Shown here piece after piece: positions 14,408 through 23,320 of a DNA stretch of 32,782 nt (its first letter is position 1; the number at the start of each line of letters is the position of its first letter). The position numbers and the translations under genes were made by a program. The DNA comes from an uncultured Bacteroidales bacterium. Its GTDB lineage: Bacteria > Bacteroidota > Bacteroidia > Bacteroidales > P3. Location of the stretch: positions 1 through 32,782 of the forward strand of contig CALEFF010000085.1 of NCBI GenBank assembly GCA_937876865.1. The letters are read 5' to 3'. The notes under the pieces are model-generated. The model was not told the origin of the DNA, ran no database searches, and saw nothing but the letters and a program-made list of their open reading frames with translations.

Positions 14408-16666
14408 ATGTTTGAAATAAGAAGAAGAGAACAACTTACACCTAACATTTATCTAATGGAGATAAGTGCCTATTGGGTGGCAAGAGCTGCAAAACCTGGA
14501 CAATTCATTATCATAATAATAGATGATAAAGGTGAAAGAATTCCTTTAACTATTTGTGATTACAATAAAGAGGAAGGAACAATTACTATCGTTTTCCAAA
14601 TTGTAGGAAAATCAACCGAGAAATTAGCAAAGTTAGGAAAAGGAAATAAATTAAAAGATGTAGTAGGACCACTTGGAAAAGAATCTTTGTTAATGTATGT
14701 TCCCGAGGAAGAAAGAGCAAATAAGAGAATTTTATTCATAGGAGGAGGAGTAGGAACCGCACCAATCTATCCACAAGTTAAATGGGTAAAAGAACATGGT
14801 ATGAAAGCCGATGTAATTATTGGTACAAAAACCCATAATACCCTTATCTTAGAGGATATGATGAAAGAGGTGGCGGATAATCTTTATGTTTGCACCGATG
14901 ATGGTTCGTATGGAATGAAAGGATTGGTAACGGATTGTTTGAAAAAACTTGTTGAAAGTGGAGAAAAATACGATGAAGTTGTTGCAATTGGGCCAATGGT
15001 GATGATGAAATTTGTTTCCCTTTTGACAAAAGAATTAGGCTTAAAAACAACCGTTAGTTTAAATTCACTTATGGTTGATGGAACGGGAATGTGTGGAGCG
15101 TGTAGAGTAACAATTGGAGGAAAGACTAAGTTTACTTGTGTTGATGGACCGGAATTTGATGCACATCTTGTAGATTTTGATGAAGCGATTCGCCGTCAAT
15201 CAATGTATAAAACACACGAAATAGCAACCGATTCGGAAGATCATAAATGTAACTTAACAGCGGCGGTTAATCACACAATAAAGAAAAGAAGAGTTCCGGT
15301 AAGAGAACAAGATGCCGTTGTGAGAGTGAAGAATTTTGACGAAGTTTGCTATGGATACACAATGGAAGAGGCAATGGAAGAGGCAGATCGTTGCTTGCAA
15401 TGTAAAAATCCGGGTTGTGTGAGTGCTTGTCCGGTAAATATTGACATACCTGCTTTCATTAAACAAATAAGAGGAGGACATGTAGGACATTTTGCACAAG
15501 CCTATAAAATAATTTCTTCCGCTTCCGCTTTACCTGCCGTATGTGGTAGAGTTTGTCCACAAGAAAGTCAATGCGAAGGAAGTTGTGTGTTAGGAAAGAA
15601 AGGCGATCCGGTTGCAATTGGAAAACTTGAAAGATTTGTTGCCGATTGGGCAAGAGAAGTTAAATTGGATTTTACGGAAGTTCCACCAACAAACGGAAAG
15701 AAAGTAGCAATTGTAGGCTCGGGTCCAAGCGGTTTGACTTGTGCGGGCGACCTTGCAAAAATGGGATATGAGGTTACTATATTTGAAGCCTTACATCAAG
15801 CCGGTGGAGTATTGGTTTATGGTATTCCGGAGTTCCGTTTGCCAAAGGAAAAAGTCGTTAAAGAAGAAGTTGAAAACATTAAGAAACTTGGAGTAAAGAT
15901 TGTAACGGACGTTATAATAGGTAGAAGTATCACAATTGATGAATTATTTGACAAAGAAGGATTCTCCGCCGTTTATATCGCATCCGGTGCCGGTCTTCCT
16001 AAGTTTATGAATATCCCGGGAAAGAATCTTAACGGTGTTGTTTCGGCTAACGAATTGCTTACAAGAAGTAACCTTATGAAAGCATACGAACAAGGTTATG
16101 ATACACCGGTTTATCCGGGAAATGTAACAATTGTAGTAGGAGGAGGTAATGTTGCAATGGACGCCGCTCGTACCGCAAGACGTTTAGGAGCCGAAGTGCA
16201 TGTAGTATATCGTAGAGGAAAGAATGAAATGCCAGCAAGGGTAGAGGAAGTGCATCATGCAAAAGAAGAAGGCATTGAATTCCACTTTATGACTAACCCT
16301 ATTGAAATAATGGGAGATGAAAAAGGTTGGGTGAAATCGGTGAAATGTATTAAGATGGAGCTTGGTGAACCCGATGCAAGTGGAAGAAGAAGCCCCGTTG
16401 AAGTACCTGGTAGCGAGCATGAATTGCCTGCCGATTGTGTAATCATGGCTTTGGGAACCGCTCCAAACAAATTGATTATTGATACAACCGATAATCTTTC
16501 GGCAACCGATTGGGGTGGAATTCAAACCAACGAACACGCCGCTACTTCAAGAGAAGGAATTTTTGCGGGAGGAGATGCCGTTATGGGAGCGGCTACCGTA
16601 ATTCTTGCAATGGGAGCAGGAAAGAAAGCGGCAAAGAGTATAGATGAATATCTAAGAAATAAATAA
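14408..16666 (+). CDS. NfnAB-type fused FAD/NAD(P) oxidoreductase (DHODH electron-transfer subunit + GltD-like)
   Basis: 752 residues joining two subunits that are separate in many bacteria. Residues 1-~275 resemble the dihydroorotate dehydrogenase electron-transfer / NfnA subunit: FAD region RIPLTICDY, NAD motif LFIGGGVGTAPIYP, and a [2Fe-2S] site with only three cysteines (C229, C232, C244) plus D224 in DGTGMCGAC, as expected for NfnA, where an Asp serves as ligand. Residues ~280-752 resemble NfnB / small-subunit glutamate synthase: [4Fe-4S] ligands C329, C332, C337, C341 and C379, C383, C389, C393, FAD motif VAIVGSGPSGLTCAGDLA (433-450) and a second dinucleotide motif TIVVGGGNVAMDAARTARR. 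NfnAB couples NADH, NADPH and ferredoxin by electron bifurcation. Annotation as glutamate synthase alone would be misleading, because no large subunit is nearby. Confidence 0.85.
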   Translation: MFEIRRREQLTPNIYLMEISAYWVARAAKPGQFIIIIIDDKGERIPLTICDYNKEEGTITIVFQIVGKSTEKLAKLGKGNKLKDVVGPLGKESLLMYVPEEERANKRILFIGGGVGTAPIYPQVKWVKEHGMKADVIIGTKTHNTLILEDMMKEVADNLYVCTDDGSYGMKGLVTDCLKKLVESGEKYDEVVAIGPMVMMKFVSLLTKELGLKTTVSLNSLMVDGTGMCGACRVTIGGKTKFTCVDGPEFDAHLVDFDEAIRRQSMYKTHEIATDSEDHKCNLTAAVNHTIKKRRVPVREQDAVVRVKNFDEVCYGYTMEEAMEEADRCLQCKNPGCVSACPVNIDIPAFIKQIRGGHVGHFAQAYKIISSASALPAVCGRVCPQESQCEGSCVLGKKGDPVAIGKLERFVADWAREVKLDFTEVPPTNGKKVAIVGSGPSGLTCAGDLAKMGYEVTIFEALHQAGGVLVYGIPEFRLPKEKVVKEEVENIKKLGVKIVTDVIIGRSITIDELFDKEGFSAVYIASGAGLPKFMNIPGKNLNGVVSANELLTRSNLMKAYEQGYDTPVYPGNVTIVVGGGNVAMDAARTARRLGAEVHVVYRRGKNEMPARVEEVHHAKEEGIEFHFMTNPIEIMGDEKGWVKSVKCIKMELGEPDASGRRSPVEVPGSEHELPADCVIMALGTAPNKLIIDTTDNLSATDWGGIQTNEHAATSREGIFAGGDAVMGAATVILAMGAGKKAAKSIDEYLRNK

Positions 16667-16668
16667 AT

Positions 16669-17580
16669 ATGAAAAATAGAGTTATATTTCTATCAATGTT
16701 GTTTCTTCTTTTGTCTGTAAGTTTTACTGAAAATCTTTCGGCACAAAGAAGAAACAAAGCACCATTGATAAGATTAGGATTGAGAGCCGGCTTTAATATG
16801 AGCGACCTTACATCTGCAAAAGGTTTAGATGTTTATAATGGTTTGGCGTATTTTGATGAACAATTGAATTACATAGGTTTTACGGACACTAAACCATTTA
16901 AGTATGGCTTTAATGCGGGTTTTGCGGCACAAGCACAATTAAATGAATATTTCTTTTTGCAAGCCAATGTCTTATATACAACAAAAGGATATAAGTTAAA
17001 CACACAAAATGTTGAAATAGATGCAAAGGCGGATTATCTTCAAATTCCTATTGACTTTATGTACAAATATGAATTGAATGATGATTGGCGTCTTATTGCT
17101 TCTTTGGGAGCGTTTTTTGGTGTAGGCTTATATGGATTTACTGATTTTGAAGACCATTTTGGAGAAAATGATTCTCCTCGCTCACAACACGAACCTGTAA
17201 GAAAGCCTTTTAGAAATGAAGAAACGGGAGTGCATCGTTTACTTTGCTTTGATCCAACGGTGCATGGGCTAACCTATTGGAAGGATCGCGATGATACTTT
17301 CGCAAGTGATGGAACTTGGCAAGTAGATGGAGGTTTACAAATAGGATTAGGTTTTGAATGGAAAAGTTTTCAATTCCTTGTTCAATACCAATATAGTATT
17401 ACTCCATTCTATGATTACAATAAGGATTTTACGGAAAGATATGAGGCAAAACGTATAGAAGATGTATCAACATCTTTTGAATATTTTGAATTACCCGTAC
17501 CTTCTTCTCCTCGTCAACAATTAATTACATTTAGTGTTTCTTATTTCTTTGATAATTGGAATCATGGAATACGTTGGTAA
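16669..17580 (+). CDS. Outer-membrane beta-barrel protein (PorT-like fold)
   Basis: 303 residues with a signal peptide ending near NLSAQ. The mature part starts RLGLRAGFNMSDLTSAKG and contains YGFNAGFAAQAQLNEYFFLQANVLYTTKGYKL, WRLIASLGAFFGVGLYG and VDGGLQIGLGFEWKSFQFLVQYQYSITPFYD, the strand pattern of the Bacteroidetes outer-membrane beta-barrel (PorT-like) domain. A soluble insert (about 160-210) is probably an extracellular loop. It starts 2 bp after the NfnAB-like stop codon, so it is on the same transcript, although the functions look unrelated. Confidence 0.75.
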   Translation: MKNRVIFLSMLFLLLSVSFTENLSAQRRNKAPLIRLGLRAGFNMSDLTSAKGLDVYNGLAYFDEQLNYIGFTDTKPFKYGFNAGFAAQAQLNEYFFLQANVLYTTKGYKLNTQNVEIDAKADYLQIPIDFMYKYELNDDWRLIASLGAFFGVGLYGFTDFEDHFGENDSPRSQHEPVRKPFRNEETGVHRLLCFDPTVHGLTYWKDRDDTFASDGTWQVDGGLQIGLGFEWKSFQFLVQYQYSITPFYDYNKDFTERYEAKRIEDVSTSFEYFELPVPSSPRQQLITFSVSYFFDNWNHGIRW

Positions 17581-17588
17581 AATTTAGT

Positions 17589-18161
17589 ATGAGAAAACTT
17601 ATTGTATTTTTTTCAATTATTTCATTTAGTTTTATTGCTTATTGTCAGGAATCAAATCCTGACAAGGGCAATGTAAGTTTATCGTATTCCGCATCTATTG
17701 GAGAAAATTTTCTTGCAAATAGAATGGGTGTGGGGTATGGACAATGGCTTAACGATAAAGTAGGATTAAGACTTGGTGTTTCTTCAACGGATTTTGCGTT
17801 TAAATGTCCTTTTGAAACGCTAGAGGATAAGGCTCCTTATTCTGCAAAAGGAAAACAAATATCTCTTAATGCAGCTCTTGATTACAAAGCTTCGGATAAA
17901 CTATTGTTAAGTTTTTCCGCATATTTTAGTAGTATGAATGCTTTTTCTATGAATGGAAATGTAGGAAATATGGATATGTATTACACAAGAGCTTTCAATG
18001 CCTCAATGCGTTATATGTTTAACGAAAAGTCTTTTATAGATATATCTTTGATATTGGTTGATTCAAACAATCCTTTCTTATATTGTAATCCTTATTTGCC
18101 TTATTATAGCCGTTATAATAGTTTAGAATTTAACGAATTTACTTCTTTCTTGCTACCATAA
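17589..18161 (+). CDS. Small outer-membrane-type exported protein
   Basis: 190 residues from ATG 17589 (8 bp after the preceding stop). A signal peptide (MRKLIVFFSIISFSFIAYCQ) precedes beta-rich sequence: VSLSYSASIGENFLANRMGVGYGQWLNDKVGLRLGVSS, KQISLNAALDYKASDKLLLSFSAYFSS, RAFNASMRYMFNEKSFIDISLILVDS. This pattern suggests a small barrel. The family is not recognised. The last 23 bp overlap, on the opposite strand, the end of the O-methyltransferase gene, and no terminator separates them. Confidence 0.65.
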   Translation: MRKLIVFFSIISFSFIAYCQESNPDKGNVSLSYSASIGENFLANRMGVGYGQWLNDKVGLRLGVSSTDFAFKCPFETLEDKAPYSAKGKQISLNAALDYKASDKLLLSFSAYFSSMNAFSMNGNVGNMDMYYTRAFNASMRYMFNEKSFIDISLILVDSNNPFLYCNPYLPYYSRYNSLEFNEFTSFLLP

Positions 18162-18795
18162 GACCATCTCTTATTGGAATTATAAGATTATCTAAGCGTT
18201 CATCTTCGGTTACCATTTTATTAAAATTCATCAAAGCCTTTGTTTCTTTGTCGCTATCTTTTACTTCCAAAACCACTTTTCCATACCAAAGAATATTATC
18301 CGCAATCATAATTCCGCCACTATTTAATCTTTCAACACATTTGTTGAAATAAAGGGGGTAACTTGCTTTGTCGGCATCAATAAATATTAAATCAAAATTA
18401 CCCTCTATTGAATCAATTACCTCAATAGCATTTCCAATATGTAGTTTTATTTTCTCTTCAAGATTAAATTTTGCGATAGTCTCTTCAATAAAGTCTTTTA
18501 AACTCTCATCTCTTTCAATCGTATGAACAACTCCTCCTTTTTCTAAACCCTCCGCAAGACAAATTGTTGCATAAGAGGTAAATGTGCCTAATTCAAGAAC
18601 GTTTTTAGGCTTCACGAGTAAGGAAATAATCTTTAAGAATGTGCCTTGCCAATTTCCACTAATCATATTTGGTCTTAAAAACTTAATATGAGTTTGTCTA
18701 TCTATGTATCGTAAACGTTCATCTTCCTTTGAACAAAACTCTTGGCAATAATCCTCTATTCTTTTGTCGATTAAAGGGTGAATTTGCTTTTCCAT
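18139..18795 (-). CDS. Class I SAM-dependent O-methyltransferase
   Basis: 218 residues of the catechol/caffeoyl-CoA O-methyltransferase-like family. Visible are the SAM-binding segment VLELGTFTSYATICLAEGL, the acidic strand end VVHTIERDE, FDLIFIDADKASYPLYFN (metal-binding Asp region) and GGIMIADNILWYGKV. The natural substrate is unknown; family members modify small phenolics, and some act on tRNA. The start codon ATG 18795 lies 1 bp after the OmpA-like stop, making this the last gene of the minus-strand operon. The sequence directly before the ATG matches that before the DUF1016-like gene at 668. Confidence 0.85.
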   Translation of the reverse strand: MEKQIHPLIDKRIEDYCQEFCSKEDERLRYIDRQTHIKFLRPNMISGNWQGTFLKIISLLVKPKNVLELGTFTSYATICLAEGLEKGGVVHTIERDESLKDFIEETIAKFNLEEKIKLHIGNAIEVIDSIEGNFDLIFIDADKASYPLYFNKCVERLNSGGIMIADNILWYGKVVLEVKDSDKETKALMNFNKMVTEDERLDNLIIPIRDGLMVARKK

Positions 18796-18796
18796 A

Positions 18797-19969
18797 CTAC
18801 ATTGAAATTATTTTAAATTCAACTCTTCTATTCTTTGCTCTTCCCTCATCCGTGGAATTGTCCGCTATTGGTTGTTTCGCTCCAAATCCTTTGTGAGTTA
18901 ATCGTTTCTCACTTATGCCTTTTTCAACCAAATAATTGAAAACCGCTTCTGCTCTTTGCTTTGAAAGTTTTAAATTATACTTATCACTTCCTTTACTATC
19001 GGTATGCCCCGAAAGTTCTATTGTCATATTAGGGTATTCCTCTAATATATTTATCAATTTGTGCAATTCTACAAAACTTTGTGGCAAAAGAACGCTTTTA
19101 TCAAAGTCAAAGAAAATATTTTCAAGCACAATTACTTGTCCAACTTCATATTTTGGTTTGTTTTTTTGAGTAGTTATTGTGATGTTTTCTTGTTTTATCA
19201 CTTTCTTTTCGTTACAAGTCAAACAATAAAGTTCAACATCATCAATATAATAATAGGCTCCGGGCAATATTTGCTTTAAATATTTTGGAAAAAGTAAATT
19301 GCTTTGTTCCTCAGGATAGAAATTACCGATTGTAAGAAACTTTTCTCCACCTTCGGCAATGAATTCTCCTTCAATTTTTTGCCATTTTTCGGTATCTAAC
19401 AAAGGTTTGTTAAAAGGATTTACAACTTGGGGTTTAAATATCTTTGCAATCTCTTGCTTAATGCCGTTTGTGTGTTTTGTTTTTTTGTTATTGGTAAATA
19501 ATTCTCTTGTATTGTCTACTATTCTCTCATTTGTAAACAAACCACCCAAAGTTGCAACCGCCCCGGTTGAGTATTCCGAAAGGCTAACCCAAAAACTAAA
19601 TTTATATTTCTCTCCTGCTTGAAGAGCCTCTTTAAGTTCGGTTTGAATATATTCACGATAAGAAGTCTTTGAAGTGTAGATTCCTACCATTGCCTCACCC
19701 GTTTTTGCATATTGATAACCAAGTTTATTCTTTGGCATTTGACATTGCTTTCCTCCACAAGGGTGATAGTAGTCGGAAGAGCCACCTGTGGGTTGCCACC
19801 AAGCCTCTACCTCCATCATTTGTCCGTATGGCTCAATTTTTTGAGGACAATAAAGATGGTCTTCAAAGGAATAATTATAGATTAAGTTCTTTCTTTTCTC
19901 TTTTTCTTGTCCTAAGACACTATTTGTAAAACAAAAAAACAATAAAACACTTATTACAAGTCTAAACAT
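18797..19969 (-). CDS. OmpA family outer-membrane protein
   Basis: 390 residues from ATG 19969; a TTG two codons earlier is less likely. The signal peptide MFRLVISVLLFFCFTNSVLG is followed by a ~240-residue beta-rich region (YNYSFEDHLYCPQKIEPYGQ, EAWWQPTGGSSDYYHPCGG) that looks like a carbohydrate-binding-type jelly roll, though this is not established. The C-terminal ~100 residues are an OmpA peptidoglycan-binding domain: FFDFDKSVLLPQS, IELSGHTDSKGSDKYNLKLSKQRAEAVFNYL, RLTHKGFGAKQPIADN and the terminal GRAKNRRVEFKI. It overlaps miaA by 16 bp and probably links the outer membrane to the cell wall. Confidence 0.85.
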   Translation of the reverse strand: MFRLVISVLLFFCFTNSVLGQEKEKRKNLIYNYSFEDHLYCPQKIEPYGQMMEVEAWWQPTGGSSDYYHPCGGKQCQMPKNKLGYQYAKTGEAMVGIYTSKTSYREYIQTELKEALQAGEKYKFSFWVSLSEYSTGAVATLGGLFTNERIVDNTRELFTNNKKTKHTNGIKQEIAKIFKPQVVNPFNKPLLDTEKWQKIEGEFIAEGGEKFLTIGNFYPEEQSNLLFPKYLKQILPGAYYYIDDVELYCLTCNEKKVIKQENITITTQKNKPKYEVGQVIVLENIFFDFDKSVLLPQSFVELHKLINILEEYPNMTIELSGHTDSKGSDKYNLKLSKQRAEAVFNYLVEKGISEKRLTHKGFGAKQPIADNSTDEGRAKNRRVEFKIISM

Positions 19970-20847
19970 TTCCAATCAATTTTATTTTCGGCACAAAGCC
20001 AAGTTGTATTCTTATCTTTTTTAAACCAAGTCATTTGTCTTTTAGCATATTGTCTTGTGTTGATTTTTATATTCTCAATAGCGGTAGGCAAATCTACCTT
20101 TCCATCGAAGTATTCAAATAATTCCTTGTAGCCAACGGTTTGAAGGGCTTGTAGATTTCTAAAAGGGTAAACCGTTTTTGCTTCTTCTATCAATCCATCT
20201 TCAATCATAATATCAACCCTTTTATAAATTCTTTCTAAAAGATTTTCTCTACTTCGTTCAAGTCCTAATTTTATGATTTCAAAATCACGAGTTTTCTTTT
20301 CCCCGGAGCGAAAAGAAGTAAAAGTTTTGCCCGTTTGACGACAAATCTCCAAGGCACGAATAAGTCTTATATGATTTTGCTTATCTACAATTTCCCAATA
20401 TTCGGGGTCTTTTTCTTTTAATTCTTCTTGAAGAGGAGCAATGCCTTGTGTAGCGAATATTTCGTTTAACTCTTCTCTTATTTCAACATCAACATCGGGC
20501 ATATTATCTACTCCATAACAAAGTGCATTCACATAAAGTCCACTTCCACCCGTTAGAACGGCATAATCGTTTTGAGAAAATATTCTTTCCAACTCTCTAA
20601 GTGCATCTTGCTCAAAATCTGCTATATTATATTTTTGATGAATCGAAATATGACCGATTAAATTGTGCTTTGCCATAGAGAGTTCCAAAGAAGAAGGTGT
20701 TGCAACTCCTATATTTAATTCCTTATAGAATTGACGTGAGTCGGCAGAAATAATTTCGGTATTAAGAAAATTAGCCAATTTTATGCTTAAATCAGTTTTA
20801 CCTACCGCCGTTGGTCCAACTACAACAATTAACTTCTTTTTGCTCAT
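19954..20847 (-). CDS. miaA: tRNA dimethylallyltransferase
   Basis: MiaA transfers a dimethylallyl group to A37 of tRNAs that read codons starting with U. The 297-residue protein has the P-loop VVGPTAVGKTDLSIKLA (8-24), ISADSRQFYKELNIGVATPS, the LTGGSGLYVNALCYGVD segment, RLIRALEICRQTGK, and the C-terminal QTVGYKELFEYFDG and TRQYAKRQMTWFKKD. It is of normal length. The start overlaps the end of cca by 4 bp (ATGA-type coupling), giving a tRNA-maturation pair. Confidence 0.95.
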   Translation of the reverse strand: MSKKKLIVVVGPTAVGKTDLSIKLANFLNTEIISADSRQFYKELNIGVATPSSLELSMAKHNLIGHISIHQKYNIADFEQDALRELERIFSQNDYAVLTGGSGLYVNALCYGVDNMPDVDVEIREELNEIFATQGIAPLQEELKEKDPEYWEIVDKQNHIRLIRALEICRQTGKTFTSFRSGEKKTRDFEIIKLGLERSRENLLERIYKRVDIMIEDGLIEEAKTVYPFRNLQALQTVGYKELFEYFDGKVDLPTAIENIKINTRQYAKRQMTWFKKDKNTTWLCAENKIDWKCLDL

Positions 20848-22274
20848 TTCTTTTTTAAACCTAATTTTTCGGCCTCAATGAAAAGCAATTCCAAAGCCGC
20901 CTCTCTCTCGTTTGGAATCACACCATCTAAAATAGCATCTTTAATAATAGTTTTCAAAACACCAATTTCTCTACAAGGACTTAAAGAAAAAATCTCCATT
21001 ATTTCCTCACCATTAACAGGAGGTTGGAATTGTCTAATTTTATCCTTTTCTTCAATTTCAATAAGCTTTTGTTTCACAATCTCAAAGTTTTGCATATATT
21101 GCTTAACCTTGTTAATATTTTTAGAAGTTACATCGGCTTGACAAAGAAGCATTAAATCATCAATATCTTCCCCCGCATCGAACAAAAGACGCCTTACGGC
21201 AGAGTCGGTAACAATATTTTCGGCTAAAATAATAGGTCGTAAATGCAAAGAAACTAACTTTTCAACATATTTCATCTTTTCATTCAAAGGAAGCTTTAAG
21301 CGTCTAAAAATATTTTTCACCATTTTACTTCCCTTTATTTCGTGACCATGAAACGAAAAGCCGGTCTTTTCATCAAAACGTTTGCAATAAGGCTTTCCTA
21401 TATCGTGCAAAAGAGCGGTCCAACGCAAGAATAGGTTATCTGTTTTTTGAGAAATATTTTCCAAAACCTCTAATGTATGCTTAAAATTGTCTTTATGTGA
21501 TTTTTCTCCAACCGATTCCGTGCCTTTAAGCTTAGTAAGTTCGGGAATAATTCTTTCAAGCAAACCCGCTTTGTCCATTAAACGAAAGGCCATTGAAGGG
21601 TGGGAGGAAAGAATCATTTTATTTATCTCCTCAATATTTCTTTCCATTGACACAATATCAATTCTATAAGCATTTCTCTTTATTGCATCAAAAGTATCGG
21701 GGTGAATAGAAAAATCCAAACGGCTTGCAAATCTAATAGCCCTAAGCATTCTAAGAGGATCGTCCGAAAAAGTAATATCGGGATCAAGAGGCGTTTGAAT
21801 TATTTGATTTTTTATATCATTTATTCCATTAAAAGGGTCAAGCAATTTACCATAATTCTTTTCATTAAGGCAAATAGCCATAGCGTTAATAGTGAAATCC
21901 CTTCTATTTTGGTCATCTTCCAAAGTTCCATCCTCAACAATAGGTTTGCGAGAATCTCTATTATAACTTTCTTTTCTTGCTCCAACAAACTCAATCTGCC
22001 AAACCTCCTCGCCATCTTTATAATTAAGCATAGCAGTGCCGAAATTTCTAAACACACTCACCTTAGAGGTCTTGCTACCCAACATTTCGTGCAATTTATT
22101 GGCTAATTTAATTCCGCTACCAATAGTTACAACATCAATATCCTTACAAGGACGATTCATTATTGCATCTCTAACATAACCACCTACGACATAGGTCTCT
22201 AAACCCAAAGAATCGGCCGCTTGTTGCAAGAGTTTAAATACAGGAAACCTTAGTTTTTCTTCTAAATTCAACAT
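20844..22274 (-). CDS. cca: CCA tRNA nucleotidyltransferase with HD domain
   Basis: 476 residues of the class II nucleotidyltransferase / poly(A) polymerase family that adds or repairs the 3' CCA of tRNAs. Visible are the active-site strand YVVGGYVRDAIMNRPCKDIDVVTIG (about 29-53, with the DxD pair), the RRDFTINAMAICLN segment, PLRMLRAIRFASRLDFSI, and an HD-type phosphohydrolase domain (WTALLHDIGKPYCKRFDEKTGFSFHGHEIKG). The start ATG 22274 lies 41 bp inside the end of the methyltransferase gene. The first ~14 codons therefore overlap a foreign-looking gene; the next in-frame Met is far downstream, so this start appears real. Confidence 0.93.
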   Translation of the reverse strand: MLNLEEKLRFPVFKLLQQAADSLGLETYVVGGYVRDAIMNRPCKDIDVVTIGSGIKLANKLHEMLGSKTSKVSVFRNFGTAMLNYKDGEEVWQIEFVGARKESYNRDSRKPIVEDGTLEDDQNRRDFTINAMAICLNEKNYGKLLDPFNGINDIKNQIIQTPLDPDITFSDDPLRMLRAIRFASRLDFSIHPDTFDAIKRNAYRIDIVSMERNIEEINKMILSSHPSMAFRLMDKAGLLERIIPELTKLKGTESVGEKSHKDNFKHTLEVLENISQKTDNLFLRWTALLHDIGKPYCKRFDEKTGFSFHGHEIKGSKMVKNIFRRLKLPLNEKMKYVEKLVSLHLRPIILAENIVTDSAVRRLLFDAGEDIDDLMLLCQADVTSKNINKVKQYMQNFEIVKQKLIEIEEKDKIRQFQPPVNGEEIMEIFSLSPCREIGVLKTIIKDAILDGVIPNEREAALELLFIEAEKLGLKKK

Positions 22275-23319
22275 ATTCTGTCTCTTGTTCTAAATTTAAG
22301 AATGTATAGTTTTCGTAATTATAAAACAAAGTATTTTTCCCTTTTTCTAATTTATTGATTGTTGTTTCAATAGCTAAGGAAGATTGATCTATGCCAATCC
22401 AATTTCTACCATTGTTTTGTGCAGCAAGTAGTGTTGTGCCAGATCCACAAAAACAATCTAAAACTATACTATTTTCGTTAGAGGAAGTTTGAATTATTCT
22501 TTCAATTAAATCTTGATTTTTTTCAGTTGGATAATTTGGATATTGAGGATCCTTAAATTCCCAAATATCTTGTACTCTTTTTCCTTTTCTTTCATCAGCA
22601 TATATTATCTTACGGGGATTTCCATTAGCTGACCATTCTATTAAACCTTCATTATCCCATTGCATTAATGTATCTACATCAACTCTCCAATGTCTTCCTG
22701 ATGGAGGTTTAATTCCTTTGAAAAGTTGATTGCTTTTCCCATTTTTTGTTTCACCAGGTGCGTGAATCGGTACTGTGGTATATCGTCTATTGTTTTTGTC
22801 TGTTTTGGGATAAAGTTTTATTATATCTTCACTTTCAAAGTTTTGATAAGGTTCATTCCAAATAGGATTAGATGTTTTGGTATAAAATAAAATCATATCT
22901 TTTATATTACCATATCCAATACGTTCAAAATTCTTTGGGTTACACTTTATTCTTGTTATATCATTACGAAAATTTTCTATTCCAAAGATTTTATCCATTA
23001 AAACCTTAACATAATGACCTATCTTATAGTCTATATGCAAATAAATAGAACCCTTATCAGATAATAATTCTCTTAATAAAACTAATCTTTTAGAAAGAAA
23101 ATCTAAAAAGTCATTTCCCTTTAATTTATCTGTATAAGCGATATTACCATATTTGGAATTACTAATAGTTGAAGCTCGTCCATCAGTAATTGTGAAATTT
23201 CCTCCCGTAGCAAAAGGAGGATCAATATAGATTAAATCTATTTTATTAGATAAATTCTCTTTTTCTAATAAGTAGTGAAGAGCTTTGTAATTTTCAGATT
23301 GTATTAACAAATTTCCCAT
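22234..23319 (-). CDS. Site-specific DNA methyltransferase, beta-class (N6-adenine or N4-cytosine)
   Basis: 361 residues. The catalytic motif IV DPPF (33-36) comes before the SAM motif I FCGSGT (290-295), the order of beta-class amino-methyltransferases; the region between them would hold target recognition. DPPF/DPPY favours N6-adenine, but the base is not certain. It lies directly downstream of a putative restriction endonuclease (1 bp between genes), so the pair forms a type II-like system. Its C-terminal codons overlap the start of cca by 41 bp, so it is translated just before tRNA-maturation genes. The recognition sequence cannot be read from the protein. Confidence 0.88.
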   Translation of the reverse strand: MGNLLIQSENYKALHYLLEKENLSNKIDLIYIDPPFATGGNFTITDGRASTISNSKYGNIAYTDKLKGNDFLDFLSKRLVLLRELLSDKGSIYLHIDYKIGHYVKVLMDKIFGIENFRNDITRIKCNPKNFERIGYGNIKDMILFYTKTSNPIWNEPYQNFESEDIIKLYPKTDKNNRRYTTVPIHAPGETKNGKSNQLFKGIKPPSGRHWRVDVDTLMQWDNEGLIEWSANGNPRKIIYADERKGKRVQDIWEFKDPQYPNYPTEKNQDLIERIIQTSSNENSIVLDCFCGSGTTLLAAQNNGRNWIGIDQSSLAIETTINKLEKGKNTLFYNYENYTFLNLEQETEYVEFRRKTKVSCI

Positions 23320-23320
23320 A

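Noticed and set aside
21702..22106. Plus-strand 134-codon frame inside cca
   Set aside because: Antisense shadow of a fully recognisable cca gene.
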